NCBI GenBank assembly: GCA_035547055.1
Contig: DASZVN010000072.1
Location: forward strand, 1 to 11,945
Reading direction: 5' to 3'
Length of the DNA: 11,945 nucleotides
Origin: DASZVN01 sp035547055
GTDB lineage: Bacteria; Pseudomonadota; Alphaproteobacteria; Rhizobiales; Methylopilaceae
The translations under genes were made by a program, and so were the position numbers. The notes below the pieces were generated by a model. It saw only the letters and a list, made by a program, of their open reading frames with translations. It did not search any database and had not been told where the DNA came from. Positions 6,857 to 11,945 of the stretch are shown here, one piece after another. How positions within the stretch are numbered: the first letter of the stretch is position 1; each line of letters starts with the position of its first letter.

Positions 6857-7828
6857 CTACCGGCTCCGCAGCCTGTGCCAGTGATAGGCGAACTCGCCGA
6901 CGATGCCGCGGCGGAAGACCAGGATGATCAGCACGAAGATCACGCCCGTCACCACCGGCACCGGCACGCCGATGCCGGAGAGATAGGTGTCCATGGTGAC
7001 GATCAGCGCGGCGCCGACCACGGGGCCCATCAGCGTGCCGAGGCCGCCGAGCAGCACCATCAGCACGACCGCGATCGAGGTGGTGAAGTCGACGTCGGTC
7101 AGCGTGGCGAGGCTGAGCGCGACCGCCTTCAGCGAGCCGGCGAGCCCGGCGAGCGTCGCCGAGAGGACGAAGTTCATCAGCTTGTAGCGGTCGACCGGGT
7201 AGCCGAGCGAGACCATGCGCGGCTGGTTGTCCTTGATCGCGCGCAGCACCTGGCCGAACGGCGAGTGCCACACCCGCGCCACCAGGAGGAAGCCGGCGAG
7301 GAAGATCGCTGCGGTGACGTAGTACATCGCGAGATTGTTGCGAAGGTCGACGACGCCGAACAGCCAGCCTCGCGGCACCGCCTGGATGCCGTCCTCGGCG
7401 TGGGTGAAGGGCAGGCGCAGCGCCAGGAAGAACACCGCCTGCGACAGCGCCAGCGTCACCATCGCGAAGATGAGGCCGTTGCGGCGGATGGCGACGATGC
7501 CGGCGATCAGGCCGAGGAAGGCGGCGGTCGCGGTGCCGGCGAGGATCGCGAACTCGAAATTGAAGCCCCAGATCTTCGCCGACTGGGCGGCGATGTAGGC
7601 GCCGCCGCCCCAGAACGCGGCATGGCCGATCGAGAGCAGCCCGCCGCCGCCGATGAGGAGATTGTAGGCGCAGGCGAACAGCGCCATGCAGAGCAGGTCG
7701 ATCAGGAAGATCGGGTAGACCACGAAGGGCGCGCCGATCAGGATCGCGAGCCCGATCGCGCCGAGGATCAAGGCGGTGGCGCGGTCGCCGGTATCCGCCG
7801 GGGCGGCGGTGCCGATCTCGATCGCCAT
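6857..7828 (-). CDS. livM: Branched-chain amino acid-type ABC transporter permease LivM
   Basis: 323 residues, an integral inner-membrane subunit that pairs with LivH to form the translocation channel of a HAAT importer. After a short polar start, hydrophobic helices begin near residue 17. The family blocks are visible: LLIGGGGLLSIGHAAFWGGG (58-77), the ATPase-contact loop GQVLRAIKDNQPRMVSLGY, then LSATLAGLAGSLKA and VLLGGLGTLMGPVVGA. Length is normal. The ATG at 7828 follows the livH stop by a single base, so the two permeases are almost certainly translationally coupled. The transported solute cannot be deduced from the permease; the name means family only, not proven leucine transport. Confidence 0.93.
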   Translation of the reverse strand: MAIEIGTAAPADTGDRATALILGAIGLAILIGAPFVVYPIFLIDLLCMALFACAYNLLIGGGGLLSIGHAAFWGGGAYIAAQSAKIWGFNFEFAILAGTATAAFLGLIAGIVAIRRNGLIFAMVTLALSQAVFFLALRLPFTHAEDGIQAVPRGWLFGVVDLRNNLAMYYVTAAIFLAGFLLVARVWHSPFGQVLRAIKDNQPRMVSLGYPVDRYKLMNFVLSATLAGLAGSLKAVALSLATLTDVDFTTSIAVVLMVLLGGLGTLMGPVVGAALIVTMDTYLSGIGVPVPVVTGVIFVLIILVFRRGIVGEFAYHWHRLRSR

Positions 7829-7829
7829 C

Positions 7830-8699
7830 TCAGCGCTCCCTGCCGAACAGGCCGGCCGGCTTGATCATCAGGACCACGATCATGATGGCGAAGATCACCA
7901 TGTTGGAGGCCTCGGGATAGAACACCTTGCTCAGCCCTTCGAGCACGCCGAGGACGAGGCCGGTGACGATGGCGCCGAGGATCGAGCCGAAGCCGCCGAT
8001 CACCACCACCGCGAAGACGATGGTGAGGATGTTGGCGCCCATCAGCGGGTTGACCTGGTAGATCGGTGCCGCCAGCACGCCGGCAAAGCCGGCGAGCGCG
8101 ATGCCGCCGCCGAAGGCCAGCGTCACCAGCATCGGCACGTTGACGCCGAAGGCGCGCACCAGGGTGGGGTTCTCGGTCGCGGCGCGGAGATAGGCGCCGA
8201 GGCTGGTCTTCTCGATCGCCCACCACGTGCCGAAGCAGACCGTGAGCGAGGCGACGACCACCCAGCCGCGATAGGTCGGCAGGAACATGAAGCCGAGATT
8301 GTGCCCCCCGGTCAGGCCCGGCGGGGTCGGGTAGGGCTGGCCCGCCGTGCCGTACCAGTAGACGAACAGCCCCTGGATGATCTGGAACAGGCCGAGCGTC
8401 AGGAGCAGGCCGTAGAGATGGTCGAGATTGTAGACCTGCCGGATCAGCGTGCGCTCCAGCGCGATGCCGACGATGGCGACGAGGATGGGCGACAGGATCA
8501 GCGACGGCCAGTAGCCGACCCCGAGATATTGCAGCAGCATCCAGGAGAAGAAGGCGCCGAGCATGTAGAACGCGCCCTGCGCCGCGTTCACGATGCCGAG
8601 CAGGCCGAAGATGATCGCGAGCCCGAGGCTCAGCATGGCGTAGAACGAGCCGTTGATGAGCCCGACCAGGAGCTGCGCGAACAGCGCCATCATCGACAT
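7830..8699 (-). CDS. livH: Branched-chain amino acid-type ABC transporter permease LivH
   Basis: 289 residues, the second inner-membrane permease. It has about eight hydrophobic segments and the LivH hallmarks: LLVGLINGSFYAMLSLGLAI near the start, GIVNAAQGAFYMLGAF (35-50), the cytoplasmic loop LGAYLRAATENPTLVRAFGV, and IVFAVVVIGGFGSILGAIV near the end. It closes with LMIKPAGLFGRER, the normal LivH terminus. The ATG at 8699 has GGAG 7 nt upstream; the two nearby ATGs (8693 and 8690) are less well placed. The gene is 222 nt downstream of livF, and a large multi-hairpin repeat fills that gap. It is followed by livM after 1 nt. Confidence 0.93.
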   Translation of the reverse strand: MSMMALFAQLLVGLINGSFYAMLSLGLAIIFGLLGIVNAAQGAFYMLGAFFSWMLLQYLGVGYWPSLILSPILVAIVGIALERTLIRQVYNLDHLYGLLLTLGLFQIIQGLFVYWYGTAGQPYPTPPGLTGGHNLGFMFLPTYRGWVVVASLTVCFGTWWAIEKTSLGAYLRAATENPTLVRAFGVNVPMLVTLAFGGGIALAGFAGVLAAPIYQVNPLMGANILTIVFAVVVIGGFGSILGAIVTGLVLGVLEGLSKVFYPEASNMVIFAIMIVVLMIKPAGLFGRER

Positions 8700-8733
8700 G
8701 GCAGGGCTCCGGTGCGCTCGATCTGCCTTACGG

Positions 8734-8915
8734 GCCCCCTCCGGCTCGCGGCGCTCGCCACCTCCTCCGATCGCAAGTCGAGCCTGCTCGACTGGCGATC
8801 TCTAGTGACGAACTCGGGAACACCCGAGTTCGTGCAGGGGAGGATCCGCACCGCAGCCGGGTTCCTCCCCCGCGAAGCGGGGGAGGGGGACCATGCGAAG
8901 CCTGGTGGAGGGGGC
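8734..8915. repeat. Multi-hairpin GC-rich repeat between livF and livH (order B-A, with nested double hairpin)
   Basis: Outer arms GCCCCCTCC (8734-8742) and GGAGGGGGC (8907-8915) pair perfectly and enclose the element. Unit B (8734-8765) and unit A (8877-8915) each match the 4487-4612 repeat with one mismatch, but the order is reversed. A perfect 10-bp stem with a GAA loop lies at 8864-8886 (CCTCCCCCGC with GCGGGGGAGG). Between the units is extra material with two strong hairpins (8769-8800 and 8808-8833) that the other copy lacks. On the livF-livH transcript it would form a branched structure. No transposase or coding potential is seen. Confidence 0.8.
8769..8833. repeat. Tandem strong hairpins nested in the livF-livH repeat
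   Basis: First hairpin: GATCGC (8769-8774) with GCGATC (8795-8800), one A/G mismatch, then AGTCGAGC (8776-8783) with GCTCGACT (8786-8793) around a CT loop. Second hairpin: ACGAACTCGGG (8808-8818) with CCCGAGTTCGT (8823-8833), a perfect 11-bp stem with an AACA loop. Neither is followed by a U-run on the transcribed strand, so they look like folded spacers rather than simple terminators. Confidence 0.75.
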
Positions 8916-8921
8916 ACAGCG

Positions 8922-9618
<697 letters not shown>

Positions 9619-9626
<8 letters not shown>

Positions 9627-10377
9627 GGGCGGTTCCTACATAGGCCTCGACCACGGCCGGGTTCTTCGATACCTCGGCATAGGTGCCGTCGGCGAGGATC
9701 TGGCCGCGGTTCAGCACGGTGATGCGGTCGGATAGATCGGCGACGACCGAGAGATTGTGCTCGACCATGAGCACGGTGCGGTTCTTGGCGACGCGGCGGA
9801 CCAGCTCGACGATGCGGCCGACATCCTCATGCGCCATCCCCGAGGTCGGCTCGTCGAGCAGGAGCAGCTCGGGATCGAGCGCGAGCGTGGTCGCGACCTC
9901 GAGCGCGCGCTTGCGGCCATAGGGGAGGTCGGCCGCGATCAGCCCGGCCTGGGCCTCGAGCCCGACATCGGCGAGAAGGGCGCGGGCGCGGTCGTCGAGC
10001 TCGGACAGAACGGAATCGGAGCGCCAGAAGGCGAAATTGCCGCCGCGGCGGCGCTGCAGCGCGACGCGGACGTTCTCCAGCACGGTCAGGTGGGGAAACA
10101 CCGCCGAGATCTGGAACGAGCGGACGATGCCCATGCACGCCACCTGATGCGGCGTCGTGGCGGTGATGTCGGTGCCCTTGTAGAGGATGCGCCCGCTGGT
10201 CGCCGGCAGGAAGCGGGTCAGAAGGTTGAAATAGGTGGTCTTGCCGGCGCCGTTCGGCCCGATCAGGGCGTGGATCGAGCCGCGCCGGATGTCGAGGCTC
10301 ACTCCCTGCACGGCGACGAAGCCGCCGAACGATTTGGTCAGCGCCTCGGTGCGGAGAAGGATGCTGTCGTCGCTCAT
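9619..10377 (-). CDS. livG: HAAT-type ABC transporter ATP-binding protein LivG
   Basis: 252 residues, partner ATPase of LivF. Walker A is GPNGAGKTT (40-48), the Q-loop is in GIVRSFQIS (Q89), Walker B is LLLLDE (171-176) followed by PTSGM, and the H-loop is VEHNL with H207. The ABC signature is LPYGRKR (151-157) rather than the canonical LSGGQ; LivG proteins often vary here (LSHG, LPYG), so it is probably functional. The ATG at 10377 has only a weak Shine-Dalgarno (TCCGGA further upstream). The gene is 173 nt after the binding-protein gene, with a palindromic repeat filling most of that gap. That would allow it a lower expression level than the binding protein. Confidence 0.93.
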
Positions 10378-10402
10378 CAGGTGATCCGGAAAGATAGCAT
10401 CC

Positions 10403-10529
10403 CCGTCATGCCCGGCCGGGGCCGGGCATCCAGGCGTTCAGAGCGTCAGCCCCGAAGAGGTCGCGGATGGCCGGGTGCGGCTCGGTCTGCGCAAGCGGCG
10501 CAGGCCGGGCCGCGTCCCGGCCATGACGG
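10403..10529. repeat. Palindromic intergenic repeat (CCGTCATG...CATGACGG type), copy 2
   Basis: The ends CCGTCATG (10403-10410) and CATGACGG (10522-10529) are inverted. Inner perfect hairpins are GCCCGGC-CGGG-GCCGGGC (10410-10427) and GGCCGGG-CCGCGT-CCCGGCC (10503-10522). The left end closely resembles the inverted right arm of the copy at 3673-3768. It sits between the binding-protein gene and livG, where structured repeats such as the REP element between malE and malF in E. coli are known to stabilise the upstream mRNA. A similar role here is inference. Confidence 0.7.
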
Positions 10530-10550
10530 CGGCTGCGGGGGCGTCCCGAC

Positions 10551-11771
10551 CTATTTCTTGGCCTCGACCGTCGGGCAGCCACCTTGGTCCAGCGGCCGGA
10601 ACGCCTTGTCGCCGGGAATCGTGGCGATCAGCTTGGCGAGGTCGTTGGGGCCCTTCGACTCTTCGGGCGACTTCACCTGCACGAGATAGACGTCGTGCAC
10701 CATGCGCCCGTCGGGCCGCAGCACGCCGTGCTTGGTGAAGGCGTCGTCGACCACGTGGTTCTGCATCCAGGCGAAGACCTTCTTGGGGGCGTCCGTCTTG
10801 GTCGCCTGCACCCCGAGGAGATAGGTGCGCACCGCCGAATAGAGGCCGGCCTGCAGGTACGGCGCCAGCGTCTTCTCGCGCTTCTGGTACTCCTCGGCGA
10901 ACTTTTCCGAGGCCGGCGGGTTGGCGCCGGGATACCAGGGCAGGGTCATCATCATGCCCTTCACGGCCTTGAGGCCGCCGGCATTCTCGATGAACGGCAG
11001 GTCGAGGCTGAGCGGCACCACCTTCATGCCGCCGGCGATGAGCCCGAACTCGTTCGCGGCCTTGATGGCGTTGGTGAGGTCGCCGCCGGCGTCGGCCAGC
11101 ACCAGGACGTCGGCACCCGAGGACTGCGCCTGCAGGATGAACGACGACATGTCCGACGCGCCGAACGGATGGAACACCGTTCCTACCACCTTGGCTCCGG
11201 CCGCTTCGACATTGGCCTTGGTCGCCGACGCGAGCAGGTGGCCGAAATTGTAGTCGGCGCCGAGGATGAACCACTTCTTGCCGAGATACGGCACGGCCTC
11301 GCCGATCGACTTGCCGAACTGGTAGGTGTCGTAGGTCCAGGCCGCGCTCTCTGGGGCGCACTGCTTGCCCGTGAGGTCGGCTGAGCCGGCCATCGAGTAG
11401 AGCACCGCCTTGCCCCGCTGCTTGGCAACGTTCTGTACCGCAAGCGCGACCGCCGAGTTGACCACGTCGAGCACGACGTCGACCTGGTCGCGGTCGTACC
11501 AGCGCTCGGCCAGCGACACGCCGATGTCCGGCTTGTTCTGGTGGTCGCCGTGGATCACCTCGATCGGGACGCCGTTGATCTTGCCGCCGAATTCGTCGAC
11601 CGCGATCTGGGTCGCGACCAGCGGGCCCTTGCAGTCGCCGGTGCAGTACTGCCCGGAGAAGTCGTCGAGCACGCCGAGCTTGATCTTGCCGTCGGAATAT
11701 TGCGCGTGCGCGCTTCCGGCCAGCATCATCATGGTTGCGGCCGCGGTGGCGGCAGCGAGCGTCAAACGCAT
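10551..11771 (-). CDS. Periplasmic substrate-binding protein of a HAAT-type ABC importer (Peripla_BP_6)
   Basis: 406 residues. The start is a signal peptide: MRL, a run of Ala, Thr and Met, then a likely cleavage after AHA (residue 23). The mature part is a type-I periplasmic binding protein: KIKLGVLDDFSGQY, GDHQNKPDIGVSLAERWYD, VLDVVNSAVALAVQ, LTGKQCAPESAAWTYDTY, LGADYNFGHL and LADAGGDLTNAIKAANEFG. This subgroup, common in alphaproteobacteria, includes binders of aromatic acids such as the p-coumarate binder of Rhodopseudomonas; the similarity is from memory. Cysteines at 43, 47, 138 and 399 could form disulfides. The ATG at 11771 has GGGAGG about 9 nt upstream; a longer reading from 11822 would put 17 residues before the signal peptide. 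It is the first gene of the operon and should define substrate specificity. Confidence 0.92.
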   Translation of the reverse strand: MRLTLAAATAAATMMMLAGSAHAQYSDGKIKLGVLDDFSGQYCTGDCKGPLVATQIAVDEFGGKINGVPIEVIHGDHQNKPDIGVSLAERWYDRDQVDVVLDVVNSAVALAVQNVAKQRGKAVLYSMAGSADLTGKQCAPESAAWTYDTYQFGKSIGEAVPYLGKKWFILGADYNFGHLLASATKANVEAAGAKVVGTVFHPFGASDMSSFILQAQSSGADVLVLADAGGDLTNAIKAANEFGLIAGGMKVVPLSLDLPFIENAGGLKAVKGMMMTLPWYPGANPPASEKFAEEYQKREKTLAPYLQAGLYSAVRTYLLGVQATKTDAPKKVFAWMQNHVVDDAFTKHGVLRPDGRMVHDVYLVQVKSPEESKGPNDLAKLIATIPGDKAFRPLDQGGCPTVEAKK

Positions 11772-11842
11772 GGGTCCTATCCTCCCGTTGACGGCGGCGG
11801 GGGCATCGACGCTGCGACGCACCCCAAGCTTGTTTTGCGGCG

Positions 11843-11871
11843 ATGCTAGGTGGGCCGTCGAGGGCCGTCAA
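11843..11871 (-). promoter_or_regulatory. sigma70-like promoter of the importer-amidohydrolase operon
   Basis: On the minus strand TTGACG (11871-11866) and TAGCAT (11848-11843) are separated by exactly 17 nt and match 5/6 and 4/6 of the consensus. Start of transcription near 11836 gives a leader of about 65 nt before the binding-protein ATG. The spacer holds two direct GGGCCGTC copies (plus-strand 11852-11859 and 11862-11869). No other good promoter is seen between the operon's genes. Confidence 0.55.
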
Positions 11872-11886
11872 CACGAACTCGTGTTG
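11869..11886. promoter_or_regulatory. 18-bp perfect palindrome, probable operator
   Basis: CAACACGA-AC-TCGTGTTG is perfectly symmetric with 8-bp arms and a 2-bp centre. Its edge overlaps the promoter's -35 hexamer by three bases. Such a compact dyad with a tight centre suits a dimeric regulator (TetR, GntR or LysR-like) rather than a terminator. Overlap with the -35 box suggests repression relieved by the substrate, although an activator contacting RNA polymerase is possible. The regulator is not identifiable here; it may lie just beyond the right edge. Confidence 0.5.
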
Positions 11887-11945
11887 CCGTCTTGTCAGGA
11901 TGGGGACGGCATCGCGGCGCCGGGTCGCTGCAAGTCCAGAGAGGC

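Noticed and set aside
8808..8833. Second operator copy, because the hairpin arm shares ACGAACTCG with the palindrome at 11869-11886
   Set aside because: The 9-base match is embedded in a longer hairpin of a repeat element with different symmetry and loop, so chance or repeat composition explains it better than a second regulator site.
11772..11822. A 17-residue longer N-terminus for the binding protein
   Set aside because: The extra residues precede a complete signal peptide, and the ATG at 11771 has a good Shine-Dalgarno (GGGAGG). The longer start would put the signal peptide inside the protein.
11887..11945. Start of a divergent regulator gene at the right edge
   Set aside because: Only 59 bases remain, with no start codon plus Shine-Dalgarno that I can support. 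A neighbour there is plausible but not visible.

Overview
The window is very GC-rich DNA with strongly GC-biased third codon positions. It most likely comes from an alphaproteobacterium of the Hyphomicrobiales (Bradyrhizobium/Rhodopseudomonas/Xanthobacteraceae neighbourhood). The grounds are the protein families, the standalone HisE type, and the CCGTCATG...CATGACGG and CCTCCCCCG...CGGGGGAGG palindromic intergenic repeats, which I recall as common in that group. The genus is inference. No RNA gene, CRISPR array, transposase or phage gene is visible.

Left part, plus strand (1-4476): the 3' end of an MmyB-type regulator gene; an 843-residue protein that joins a Wzx-like oligosaccharide flippase to a CelD/FemAB-like GNAT acyltransferase; a standalone hisE; a palindromic repeat; and a LivF-type ABC ATPase with no transporter partner on its own strand. 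These genes share a strand but no obvious pathway. A convergent junction at 4477-4625, filled by a multi-hairpin repeat, separates them from the right part.

Right part, minus strand (11945 down to 4626): one apparent operon for a complete branched-chain-amino-acid-type (HAAT) ABC importer, followed by two adjacent paralogous amidohydrolase-2 (ACMSD/decarboxylase-like) enzymes. The order is periplasmic binding protein, LivG, LivF, LivH, LivM, amidohydrolase 2, amidohydrolase 1. LivG/LivF overlap by 8 nt, LivH/LivM are 1 nt apart and the two enzymes are 4 nt apart, so these pairs are probably translationally coupled. A good sigma70-like promoter (TTGACG-17-TAGCAT) lies upstream of the binding-protein gene, and a perfect 18-bp palindrome overlaps its -35 box.

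Interpretation: the operon looks like an inducible uptake-and-degradation module. The importer would bring in an organic acid, perhaps an aromatic carboxylate, and the two metal-dependent enzymes would decarboxylate or hydrolyse it in the cytoplasm. The substrate is not readable from sequence. Structured repeats sit exactly between binding protein and ATPases and between ATPases and permeases, so the transcript is divided into three modules. This could set the stoichiometry of the parts. The flippase-acyltransferase fusion, the operator-overlapped promoter, the modular repeats and the paralogous enzyme pair are the most unusual features. None of them proves a new system by itself.
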